From an uncultured Paenibacillus sp. (GTDB lineage Bacteria > Bacillota > Bacilli > Paenibacillales > Paenibacillaceae), in NCBI GenBank assembly GCA_937895345.1, contig CALAWP010000019.1, positions 1 to 33,830 of the forward strand: a DNA stretch of 33,830 nucleotides. Reading direction: 5' to 3'. The notes below the pieces were generated by a model, which searched no databases, was not told the DNA's origin, and saw nothing but the letters and a program-made list of their open reading frames with translations. Positions 8,787 through 15,916 of the stretch are shown here, in pieces (within the stretch, counting starts at the first letter, position 1; every line of letters begins with the position of its first letter). A program made the translations under genes and the position numbers.

Positions 8787-8842
8787 ATTGTGGCAGATTA
8801 CGCCACAATAATGTTCATATCTTGCTATAGTTGCTGTCACAA
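8787..8842 (-). promoter_or_regulatory. Promoter with perfect dyad operator for the GH28-GH43 unit
   Basis: Minus-strand TTGTGA (8842-8837), 17-base spacer, TATGAA (8819-8814). Directly downstream is a perfect inverted repeat, ATTGTGGC (8787-8794) / GCCACAAT (8802-8809), spaced 7 bases. It covers the expected transcript start, where a repressor would block initiation. The cognate regulator is not in the window; LacI-type or other sugar repressors are possible. Confidence 0.6.
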
Positions 8843-8862
8843 GCATTGGGGGCATAATATGG

Positions 8863-8899
8863 ATCAAGCCTCAGACGTGTACAGCGTCTGAGGCTTGAT
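8863..8899 (-). terminator. 15-bp perfect hairpin downstream of the alcohol dehydrogenase remnant
   Basis: Arms 8863-8877 and 8885-8899 pair perfectly around a 7-base loop. It lies 31 bases past the adh stop codon and just before the GH28 promoter. The T-run on either side is weak, so it may also act as an RNA-stabilising hairpin or an insulator. Confidence 0.6.
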
Positions 8900-8929
8900 T
8901 TCAAATTAATGGGTTATCCAATATTCCGA

Positions 8930-9795
8930 CTACATCGTGCTGACGTCGATCACGAATCTATATTTTACGTCGGAAGCCAATACGCGTTCGTAGGCCTCGT
9001 CAATCTGGTCGGCCGATATGACTTCGATCATCGGAGCAATATGATGTTTGGCGCAAAAATCCAACATTTCCTGTGTCTCGCGGATTCCTCCAATCATAGA
9101 GCCGGCAAGCTTGCCGTATGTTTCCGGATCGCTTGTCGCATAGTAATGGTCTGCACCCAGCTGCAAGCCGTCGGCTTTTTTCTTCAACGTATGGGACAGT
9201 ACGGTAACCTCGGCCCCCATGGCATGCGCAATTTGAACAGCCATATGGCCAAGACCGCCCATACCGACAACCGCTACCTTCGAACCCGGACCAACCCCCC
9301 AGTGATTGAGCGGCGAATACGTCGTAATACCTGCGCATAGCAGCGGGGCGGCCGCGTCAAGGCCAATGGTATCCGGAATTCGGACGACAAAATTTTCCGT
9401 TACGACAATATGGGTAGAATATCCGCCTTGCGCAGGCTCTCCGTATTTGTCCACGCCGGCGTAGGTCGGAACATTTGCTTTCAGGCAGTATTCTTCTCCA
9501 TTCCGGCAATGGTCGCATTCGCCGCAAGAGTCGACCATGCACCCTACCCCTACCCGGTCACCGATCTTATATTGGGTAACTTGAGATCCAGCAGCCGTCA
9601 CTACGCCCGCAATCTCGTGTCCAGGCACGAGCGGGTAGTTGACCGGCCCCCATTCGCCGTGCGCGGTGTAGATATCGGAATGGCATATGCCGGCATACTT
9701 GATTTCGATCAGAACATCGTGCGAATCCAGATCCCGCCGTTTAATATCAGCCGCTCGAAACGGACATCCGGACCGTCGACAGCTCGCGCTTTAGA
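8930..9795 (-). pseudogene. YahK/AdhA-type zinc alcohol dehydrogenase, frameshifted and internally deleted
   Basis: The remnant matches NADP-dependent medium-chain alcohol dehydrogenases of about 349 residues. Present: catalytic-zinc region GICHSDI and GHE, structural-zinc cysteines CGECDHC and EEYC, nucleotide loop VGMGGLGHM, and the conserved C-terminus ending YRFVIDVSTM. Damage: (1) the first family residues, KARAVDGPD (9792-9766), are one base out of frame with FRAADIKRRD onward; (2) the frame jumps from ETYGKLAGS straight to MIGGIRETQ at about 9098-9106, which removes roughly 55 residues of the coenzyme domain; (3) no start codon precedes KARAVDGPD, because the 5' end is fused to the DUF2268 gene. 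A GTG at 9628 opens the longest frame but starts mid-domain. The family call is firm; loss of function is inferred. Confidence 0.82.
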
Positions 9796-10409
9796 TAATA
9801 TCCGCAAGCGTAGCCGGCGCTGTAAGGCATATTGACCGGTTTAAAGTTTTGAAGCTCTGCAATCTCGTCACCGTAAAGATATGGAGCCATTTGATCAAAT
9901 CCGGTTAATTGCAGCTGTTCACTGAGCACAGGCTTTATACGCCGGTTAAGCGTTGCTGCGTTTGTTTTTGTTACCCAAGGGCCAAGCCATTCTTCACCAA
10001 AGATGTATACAGCATAGTTTTCGGCCAATCCTTCGCTTACTATGAGCTCGCCCAAATTAACGGTGTGATCCCACGGAATAAATTGATATCGCACATTATG
10101 GTTGCATTCGTGCGCCAGCGCAACCTTCATTCGAGGAAGCGTGTACGCATTCGGCAAGATTGTACCCCAGATAAAGCCGGGAATCCCCCCAAAGCCGCTA
10201 TATCCTTCGTTTATCGTTAAGGCGCGGCTGTCCGGATTTCCTAGTTGAATGGTAAATACACAATCGGACACGGGGAGACGAATGTCATGCTCTGCAAATA
10301 ACTGCAGGCTCTTCTTTACGGCGTGCTCACACACTGAGCCTGGGCAACCTTTTGATAAATTTGGTCCGAACGCAATGTTCTTACGTTTATGTCTCTCACT
10401 CCTGGTCAA
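9747..10409 (-). pseudogene. DUF2268 putative zinc protease, truncated at both ends
   Basis: 220 residues of a predicted zinc-dependent protease. The metal motif is HECNH in ALAHECNHNVRYQ, followed by EGLAENYAVYIFGEEW with a possible third ligand. The C-terminus breaks after SAGYACGYYLK at about 9793, and the frame then reads out of phase through alcohol dehydrogenase sequence to a stop at 9747. The N-terminus is also doubtful. The only initiator is TTG 10409, whereas AGGAG lies inside the frame at about 10400 with no ATG after it. This fits a deletion that removed the normal start, perhaps with a MerR gene once behind the promoter at 10424-10454. Function unknown; DUF2268 proteins are sometimes linked to stress regulators. 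Confidence 0.65.
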
Positions 10410-10423
10410 GTATTCATGGAGAC

Positions 10424-10454
10424 ATTATGTACTATGACGCAACGTCATAGTCAA
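10424..10454 (-). promoter_or_regulatory. MerR-type promoter with dyad operator
   Basis: Minus strand TTGACT (10454-10449), 19-base spacer, CATAAT (10429-10424). The spacer is filled by the perfect dyad CTATGACG (10432-10439), three bases, CGTCATAG (10443-10450). The over-long 19-base spacer with a central dyad is the signature of MerR-activated promoters, which are usually autoregulated. No MerR gene follows, only the damaged DUF2268 gene. Confidence 0.8.
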
Positions 10455-10536
10455 GCGCTTTGAGTCCAATATGGAAAATTGCGAGCATAAATAAACCGGC
10501 CGCATACGCAATGCAGCCGGTGCATGTTCACTATGA

Positions 10537-10932
10537 TTACGCCAACGCCTGTTCAAATCGTTCGAACCATCCACTCCAGCCATATCTGGCGCCTTCGAGC
10601 CCATGAACATTGGAAAATCCGGTTTGCTCGAGGTGGAGGTTCACTTTGCCGTCTCCCAAATCCTGAATGGTCCAGGTAACCGTATGCTTCTCGTCTCCGG
10701 TAGCCCAGGAATAGGACAATCGATTCGGCGGCTCTACGACAAGCACTTCGCCGTCAACGATTCCATCCCAATATTCGGACGGCTGGTGGCGGAACTGAAA
10801 CCGATGACCTACGACCGGCTTGAAATCATTTTCCGTTATCCATTTGGCTAGTTGGGTTGAATCGGTTAGGGCTGTCCATGCCTTCTCCATCGTCGTCTTG
10901 TACTGGAAATCCATTGTTAACGCTAAACTCAT
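10537..10932 (-). CDS. SRPBCC / AHSA1-family protein
   Basis: 131 residues of the START-like SRPBCC fold (activator of Hsp90 ATPase homologue 1 group), small-ligand or lipid-binding cups of mostly unknown function. Family features: MEKAWTALTDSTQLAKWITEND near the N-terminus, RLSYSW and TVTWTIQDLGDGKVNLHLEQTGF in the sheet, and the long C-terminal helix GWSGWFERFEQALA. Start 10932 has GGAGGAGG upstream and overlaps the ArsR stop as ATGA, so translation is coupled to the regulator. ArsR-SRPBCC pairs are common in Firmicutes and Actinobacteria; the regulator usually controls its own operon. The ligand is unknown. Confidence 0.88.
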   Translation of the reverse strand: MSLALTMDFQYKTTMEKAWTALTDSTQLAKWITENDFKPVVGHRFQFRHQPSEYWDGIVDGEVLVVEPPNRLSYSWATGDEKHTVTWTIQDLGDGKVNLHLEQTGFSNVHGLEGARYGWSGWFERFEQALA

Positions 10933-11258
10933 TGCTCTTCCTCCTCCAAAAAGTGTCTTAATCGAAACACATTGCCGCTCCAATACTTGCTGTAGAATAT
11001 TACCCAATCCTGGACTTCTCTTAGAGGAGAGGCGTTCAGCCGAAAGCGAGTTTCTCTGCCGACTTTGCGGTCCACGACCAATCCGGCCTCTCTCAGTACG
11101 GTCAAATGTTTGGAAACTGCCGTACGGCCCATGGAAAATCTCGCCGTCAACTCCCGAAGCGGCAGCTCCTCCGCCTCTGCGAGCATACGTATGATCCGAC
11201 GTCTCGTTGGATCTGCGATCGCATCAAACACATCCCGCATTTGGTCGTTCTTGCTCAC
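10929..11258 (-). CDS. ArsR/SdpR-type winged-helix repressor
   Basis: 109 residues. Typical ArsR opening FDAIADPTRRRIIRML, recognition helix in MGRTAVSKHLTVLREAGLV, and a wing with VGRETRFRLN. No cysteine metal site is present, so it belongs to the non-metal SdpR-like group. Start codon GTG 11258 with GGAGG eight bases upstream. First gene of a two-gene operon with the SRPBCC gene (4-base overlap). Two operator dyads in its promoter indicate autorepression. Confidence 0.9.
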   Translation of the reverse strand: MSKNDQMRDVFDAIADPTRRRIIRMLAEAEELPLRELTARFSMGRTAVSKHLTVLREAGLVVDRKVGRETRFRLNASPLREVQDWVIFYSKYWSGNVFRLRHFLEEEEQ

Positions 11259-11283
11259 AACACCCCCTCCGTTTCAATAAAAC

Positions 11284-11335
11284 GACACCATTAGGTGTCC
11301 ATTTAATTATACGCCACCATTCGGTGTCATGTCAA
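11284..11335 (-). promoter_or_regulatory. Promoter and two operator dyads of the arsR-SRPBCC operon
   Basis: Minus strand TTGACA (11335-11330), 18-base spacer, TATAAT (11311-11306): a consensus promoter. Dyad 1 (11313-11328, GCCACCATTCGGTGTC) fills the spacer. Dyad 2 (11284-11299, GACACCATTAGGTGTC) covers the transcript start. The two are 29 bases apart and nearly identical, so binding could be cooperative. Confidence 0.85.
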
Positions 11336-11563
11336 CTTTTTAAATGGAATGAATTTATAGGTGTCGTAGGTGCTCATGCCTGATTTTAACTCACCTTGAC
11401 TCTTGATAATAATCAAAATCTAATAAAGAAATTCCATGTACTGTGCTTCTTTGACAGAATCCACTAGTTCTTTTGCTACCACCTTTCACGCGTTGTTTCC
11501 ATCGGACTTGAATCGGTAATGATACAATCTTTTTGAATTTTAAAAATAGATAAAACAAATCTA

Positions 11564-11594
11564 TTGCACCTTACGTAACGTAACGTTTTATAAT
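11564..11594 (+). promoter_or_regulatory. MerR-type promoter of the MerR-SRPBCC gene
   Basis: TTGCAC (11564-11569), 19-base spacer, TATAAT (11589-11594). The spacer holds the palindromic run TTACGTAACGTAA. This is a MerR-type layout 45 bases before the MerR start. The remaining sequence between 11336 and 11563 is AT-rich with no gene that I can support. Confidence 0.8.
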
Positions 11595-11639
11595 GAGGCT
11601 ACCGGTAATCGGGCTAGCGGCAAAGAACGGAGATGATCA

Positions 11640-12880
11640 ATGAAACGATATTGGAAGGTCGGGGACCTGGCCAAGCTGACGGGGTTGACCGTGCGTACGT
11701 TGCGCTTCTACGACCAGATTGGCCTGCTCTCGCCGACGGCGGCCACGGAATCGGGACATCGGCTCTACGACGACGAGGATTTGTCGCGACTCTATAGAAT
11801 TGTTTCGCTGAAGGAGCTGGGCCTGTCGCTTGAGGAAGTGAAGGCGGCGCTGACGAACCGCGGAATTGACCCGCTCGAGGTCGTCGGCCTGCAGATTGAA
11901 CGAGTCCAAGAGCAAATACGGCGGCATCAGAAGCTGCTGGATCAACTGAGGCACGTGTCAAAGCTGATGAACAGAAAAGAGCAGGTGACGGTAGACGATT
12001 TCACCACGCTGCTGCAAGCGATGAAGAACGACTACGAGAAGCCGATCCTGAATCGCCAACAAAGCTGGGAGCAACGATTGGGCCTGCTGGGGATGTTCCA
12101 GGCGGGCGTCGGCGGACGGGAATTCAGCAGCGGCGAAGCGCCGGACGGCGGATTGTTCACGTTCGTCGCGACTTATCAGGAGATTGTTCCGCTCGGGCGG
12201 ATTGTGTATACGTACGTGATGGACTTTAACGGCGTTCGGTTCTCGGTGTCGGTAACGACGATTGAGCTTTCAGACGCAGATGGCGGCACGAAGCTGACCT
12301 TTACGGAGCAAGGCGCCTTCTTCGACGGACACGATGCGGTGGAGAATCGGGAACACGGGTCGAGGGAACTGCTGGAACTGCTGGGCAATTCGCTTGCTCA
12401 GAGCAGTGAAGCCGTTGCAGCGGAGGACGACGCCGATCTCACTCCCGGCGAATTGGAGTTTGTCCATAGGCGTTTGTATGATTTTCCAAGGGAAAAGGTT
12501 TACCGCGCGTGGGCGCAGCCGGAGCTTCTGGCGCAGTGGCGGGGGCCTAACGGCTTCACGAGCACGTTCCGCGAATTCGACTTCCGCGAAGGCGGCTTCT
12601 GGCGCTTTACCTTTCACGAACCGGATGGCAAGAACTATCCGAACAAAAACAAGTTCATCGAGATCGAGTCAGGGAAGCGTATCGTACTGGAGCATCAAGG
12701 CGCGCTCCCGAGTTCCGGTTGACGGCAACTTTTACCGATCAGGCTGGCAGGACGCTGGTGACATTCCGTCAACAGTTCCAAGACGAAAAAATATTCGAGA
12801 AAGTCAAATCATTTTGCCCGGAGAGCAATGAGCAGAACTTGGACCGTCTTCAGACAGTGCTGGAGGGACAGCGTTCATAG
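11640..12880 (+). pseudogene. MerR regulator fused to one and a half SRPBCC domains, frameshifted near the end
   Basis: The first frame runs 11640-12720 (360 residues). Residues 1-152 are a TipA/Mta-like MerR regulator: helix-turn-helix YWKVGDLAKLTGLTVRTLRF, then the dimer coiled coil to QQSWEQRLGLLGMF. At about 155 it jumps to GGREFSSGEAPDGG, the middle of an SRPBCC domain whose first ~55 residues are missing. A second SRPBCC domain starts at about 271 (ELEFVHRRLYDFPREKVYRA). Near 12710-12715 a one-base shift ends the frame after GALPSSG. The expected continuation FRLTATFTDQAGRTLVTF to NEQNLDRLQTVLEGQRS is intact in the next frame, with a stop at 12878-12880. Start ATG with GGAG upstream. 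It looks like a deletion fusion of adjacent genes plus a frameshift. A working MerR-SRPBCC sensor fusion cannot be excluded. Confidence 0.78.
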
Positions 12881-12903
12881 TCGGGGAAGCATGCCGCTTA
12901 ATC

Positions 12904-12944
12904 CGCATCGGCCAAGAACGCTGGAGCGGTCTTAGGCCGATGCG
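12904..12944 (+). terminator. Long hairpin after the MerR-SRPBCC gene
   Basis: CGCATCGGCC (12904-12913) pairs with GGCCGATGCG (12935-12944). The stem continues inward (AAGAACGCT with AGCGGTCTT, one mismatch) after one bulged A, giving nearly 19 bp. No T-run follows, so termination is uncertain. Confidence 0.45.
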
Positions 12945-12990
12945 AGGCCGCAATTAATAGCATAAATGGTTCAAAGATCCGAGGTGTATA

Positions 12991-14133
12991 ATGATAACAG
13001 GTCCAGGAATAGAGAATCAAATGAATTTTGAACCTGCATATTTACAGTCCATCATCCATCGCAACAAACCTTATCACTCCTGCGAATTATTATCTTGGAA
13101 CTGCATACCGCTGGGAAAGAACAAGGAAGAAAGCTCTGTCTTCAGGGTATTCTGCAATGTTTTGAATCATAAAGAGAAAAGGGTTTATGCGCTGATCTTA
13201 AAGATATTAAAACCGGATGCTCTTCGAAAAGAGAGTCATCACTATTACTATTGGAAACGGGAGGCCCTGGTTTACCAGTCCGGGATATTAAATCAACTGC
13301 CTGCTGGTATAAGAGCCCCCGAATGTTATGCTGTAGAAGAGAAGCAAAACGGGGATATCTGGATTTGGTTAGAAGATATCAATATAGAAAACCTGCAGTC
13401 CGACTGGTCTCTCCATCAAATGAAGAAAGTATCCTATTTACTTGGAAAATTTAATGGCCGTTACTTATCAGGAACACCTCTCCCTGCTCACTCTTTCCTT
13501 TGCCGCAATTGGCTGAAATCCTGGGTAAATGCTTGTACGGCTTATGCAAAACCTATACAAGTACAAAAAGCGATATGGGATTGTTATCGGAATGTGATTG
13601 GTCATACAAGTCCAGCTGCTGATATATGGAATGAGTATTGCCTCAACAGAACGAGAGTGAACAACCTGTTAGAAACATTGGATCGATTGCCTCGTGTATT
13701 TGCCCATCAAGACGTACATTGGGACAACATTTTTATCGAGCAAGTAGAAGAACGCCATTCAATCATTGCGATGGATTGGCAGTTTGCAAGTATTTCGGGT
13801 GTAGGAGAAGAACTCGGCCGAATGTTTGGCTATGCCTTGCTCAAGGGAAAAATACCGGTGGAAATGGTTGAAGAGTATAAAGAATCGTTATTCAAAAATT
13901 ATCTGCAAGGGATTAGAGACTCGGGTTGGAACGGTAATGCCAACCTTCCTCGGTTTGGCTTTTGTGCCGCTGCCGGATCCAGGTTTATTATGGCATTCGA
14001 TAAGCTGCTTACAGCCCTGGAAACCGGCGATGGAAACAGTCAAAAAGAAAAGTTGTCTCATTTGTTGCTCGTTGTTCAGGCACTGATAGATTTAGCGGAG
14101 GAGTCTTGGAACATAAGAAGTCAAATAACTTAA
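12991..14133 (+). CDS. Aminoglycoside phosphotransferase-fold kinase
   Basis: 380 residues of the APH/choline-kinase-like superfamily, which phosphorylates hydroxyl groups of small molecules. The catalytic loop is HQDVHWDN (239-246, catalytic Asp in HQD) and the metal-binding Asp is in MDWQF (261-265). An N-lobe with a candidate nucleotide-binding Lys lies in YALILKILKPD. Start ATG with GAGGTG upstream. The substrate cannot be named; antibiotic resistance is possible but unproven, since most such proteins act on metabolites. Base composition is visibly AT-richer than the neighbouring core genes, which suggests acquisition. Confidence 0.78.
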   Translation: MITGPGIENQMNFEPAYLQSIIHRNKPYHSCELLSWNCIPLGKNKEESSVFRVFCNVLNHKEKRVYALILKILKPDALRKESHHYYYWKREALVYQSGILNQLPAGIRAPECYAVEEKQNGDIWIWLEDINIENLQSDWSLHQMKKVSYLLGKFNGRYLSGTPLPAHSFLCRNWLKSWVNACTAYAKPIQVQKAIWDCYRNVIGHTSPAADIWNEYCLNRTRVNNLLETLDRLPRVFAHQDVHWDNIFIEQVEERHSIIAMDWQFASISGVGEELGRMFGYALLKGKIPVEMVEEYKESLFKNYLQGIRDSGWNGNANLPRFGFCAAAGSRFIMAFDKLLTALETGDGNSQKEKLSHLLLVVQALIDLAEESWNIRSQIT

Positions 14134-14141
14134 GCAAATCA

Positions 14142-14179
14142 AGACCAAGCATCCGTTTGAAGCGGCGGACTGTTGGTCT
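14142..14179 (+). terminator. Possible terminator of the phosphotransferase gene
   Basis: AGACCAA (14142-14148) pairs with TTGGTCT (14173-14179), with further inner TCCG/CGGA pairing. It is followed by TGCTTTGTT, a weak T-tract, 9 bases after the stop. Confidence 0.45.
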
Positions 14180-14239
14180 GTGCTTTGTTAGGCCATTCTA
14201 GCTATCGTCCCCTTTTAGGCCGCTGAGTCAACCGCAAAC

Positions 14240-14770
14240 CTAAACCGGAACGTAAGTCAACCTGATCACCTGCTCGCCGATTCGATCGCTTGCCACGAGG
14301 CGAAGCGGCGGCCGCGGGCCGGCGAAGAACGGCTTGCCGTGACCCAGCACGACTGGATGGAGATAGAGCCGATACTCGTCAACGAGGCCGAGCTTCGCCA
14401 GACTGTGCGCCAACTCCGGCCCGGAAACCTCAATCTCCCCTTCATGCTGAGCCTTCAGCCCGCGTACGGCTGTTGCGAGGTCGCCCTCGATCAAAGAAGC
14501 GTTCGGACCGACGGCCTTTAACGTCTTCGACACCACCCACTTCGGTTTGCTTTGCCATGCCGCTGCGTATTCCCGTTCCGGCGCATCCCATTCAGCATAG
14601 TCTCCGTCCCAATACCGCATGATCTCGTACATGCGGCGCCCATACAGGCTGCCCGCCATACCGCGCATATCGTCGATGAAATGACGGAATAACACGGGGT
14701 CGGGCTGAAATGCCATGTGGTCGACGAACCCGTCCAGAGACTGGTTCAATGCGAAAACAATCTTTGCCAT
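14240..14770 (-). CDS. RibD C-terminal / dihydrofolate-reductase-like protein
   Basis: 176 residues of the RibD_C family (DHFR fold). Opening MAKIVFALNQSLDGFV, then a region with LYGRRMYEIM, WVVSKTLKAV, the VSGPELAHSLAKLGLVDEYR segment and LHPVVLGHGKPFF are all typical of the small stand-alone YyaP/YwjB-type members. These resemble the reductase half of riboflavin synthesis but have no settled substrate. Start 14770 with AAGGAG about 11 bases upstream. Single gene convergent with the phosphotransferase gene. The 280 bases upstream to 15051 are AT-rich, with no gene recognised. Confidence 0.85.
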   Translation of the reverse strand: MAKIVFALNQSLDGFVDHMAFQPDPVLFRHFIDDMRGMAGSLYGRRMYEIMRYWDGDYAEWDAPEREYAAAWQSKPKWVVSKTLKAVGPNASLIEGDLATAVRGLKAQHEGEIEVSGPELAHSLAKLGLVDEYRLYLHPVVLGHGKPFFAGPRPPLRLVASDRIGEQVIRLTYVPV

Positions 14771-15051
14771 ATCACTGATTCTCCTTCTCGCACATGCATC
14801 GTCAGGATTTGACGATTCATATGCAGTCTCTTTTATGGCTACATTCTATCATCCAACAGCATGCCTGGTTTCTCATGGGTTGCTAATATGCACAGCCCGT
14901 TCGAATCCATCGTTAGTTGAATGAAGGGGCGTAAATAATTTTCAGTCTAACGCTTTATTTCCTCTGAATAATAAGAGCATTTAATACTCAACCAAAAATT
15001 ATGCAATCTAGTACAATACCTCACCGACGTAACATCTACCGCCTCATCGGA

Positions 15052-15272
15052 TCAACTTTTCAATTCTTCACCTTCACCTAATAACAACCAATTCAAATTA
15101 ACATTACAATTACTAGACAAGGATATCAAAGTCTCCGCAGATGGTTTACATATTCTTTTCAACTTCACTTAATCGCCCTTGCGAGATATTAATTACTCTT
15201 GAAAATTCCTGTTGATTTAACTTATGTAATTTTCTAATGTGTGTGTTTCACTCGCTCACCTATACTGGGCAA
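15052..15272 (-). pseudogene. XRE-family repressor broken by two frameshifts
   Basis: Not visible as a single frame. Starting at TTG 15272 (GGAGGT six bases upstream), the minus strand reads PSIGERVKH, then shifts. It continues IRKLHKLNQQEFSRVINISQ and GRLSEVEKN, then shifts again to KPSAETLISLSSNCNVNLNW and LLLGEGEELKS, stop at 15052. This aligns residue by residue with the intact XRE protein at 15517-15855 (IGNRVKMIRKLNKINQVDFA; SQATLSELEQDKYKPSIDTV; VEWLLFGA). The first shift coincides with a CA run, CACACACATT where CACATT would keep frame (+4 bases). The second lies at AATATGTAAACC. A dead paralogue, about 70 codons. Confidence 0.8.
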
Positions 15273-15294
15273 ATCCGACCTCCAAAAGGGAAAA

Positions 15295-15318
15295 GCCCCG
15301 AAAAAGCATCTTCGGGGC
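15295..15318 (-). terminator. Terminator between the XRE gene and the broken paralogue
   Basis: GCCCCGAA (15295-15302) / TTCGGGGC (15311-15318) with an 8-base loop. On the minus strand it is followed by TTTT and a second T-run. It lies about 200 bases past the XRE stop and just before the pseudogene start. The stretch 15319-15516 holds no other gene I can support. Confidence 0.6.
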
Positions 15319-15516
15319 CATTCTTGCGGTCCAAATTTTCGTTGAAAGTTACTTTCCGACTTTTCCAACTACTTTCCGTCTTTTTACGAACGGATACATG
15401 CATATCCGGGCCATTCCTGGTGTATAACTTCTGTCAAAGATACTTACTATCTCTCATGTCACTGAACACCATGCACCTCATACCAAACTGATGAGAATAA
15501 GAAAATTGTATTTATA

Positions 15517-15855
15517 TTAATATCGACTTATTTTCAACTTGATAAAATCAAGAATTTCATCCTGATCTGGCACCTTCAATTTATCAAAATGCATTAGTAA
15601 TTCAGCCTCTTTTTCTTTAACGGCTATAACATTAAACACTTTCGTCTCAGAATCCTTCGCTCCAAATAATAGCCACTCAACGTTGGTTCCAAATGCCTTA
15701 ACAATGGATAGGACTGTATCTATAGACGGTTTATATTTATCTTGCTCCAACTCACTAAGCGTGGCCTGCGAAATCCCAATTCGTTCAGCAAAATCGACTT
15801 GATTGATTTTATTGAGCTTCCTGATCATTTTAACCCGATTTCCGATCGTTTCCAT
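15517..15855 (-). CDS. XRE-family transcriptional regulator
   Basis: 112 residues: an N-terminal Cro/CI-type helix-turn-helix (about 6-60; recognition region ISQATLSELEQDKYKPS), then NVEWLLFGAKDSE and a short acidic helix-rich tail with no sensor domain. This is the size and layout of phage-type or host immunity-type repressors. Start ATG 15855 is preferred (AAAGGGTG eight bases upstream); GTG 15864 in frame is possible. It sits downstream of glmS on the same strand but behind a dyad that may be its own operator. Its target is unknown, and a broken paralogue lies immediately downstream, so this may be a relic of a small mobile element. Confidence 0.85.
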   Translation of the reverse strand: METIGNRVKMIRKLNKINQVDFAERIGISQATLSELEQDKYKPSIDTVLSIVKAFGTNVEWLLFGAKDSETKVFNVIAVKEKEAELLMHFDKLKVPDQDEILDFIKLKISRY

Positions 15856-15878
15856 ATGTATCACCCTTTATAGAGAAA

Positions 15879-15907
15879 GTCCCGATGACTTATAAAATCA
15901 CCGGGAC
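15879..15907 (-). promoter_or_regulatory. Dyad between glmS and the XRE gene: terminator or operator
   Basis: GTCCCGATGA (15879-15888) and TCACCGGGAC (15898-15907) form an inverted repeat with one mismatch, which becomes a G-U pair in minus-strand RNA. After the hairpin the minus strand reads TTTCTCT, so it may end glmS transcripts. It also encloses a TATAA-like element and lies 24 bases before the XRE start, as expected for an autoregulatory operator. Confidence 0.5.
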
Positions 15908-15916
15908 GACATAGTG

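Noticed and set aside
15237..15491. Small plus-strand frames (62 and 84 codons)
   Set aside because: They overlap the ribosome site and start of the XRE pseudogene and a terminator, and show no protein features.
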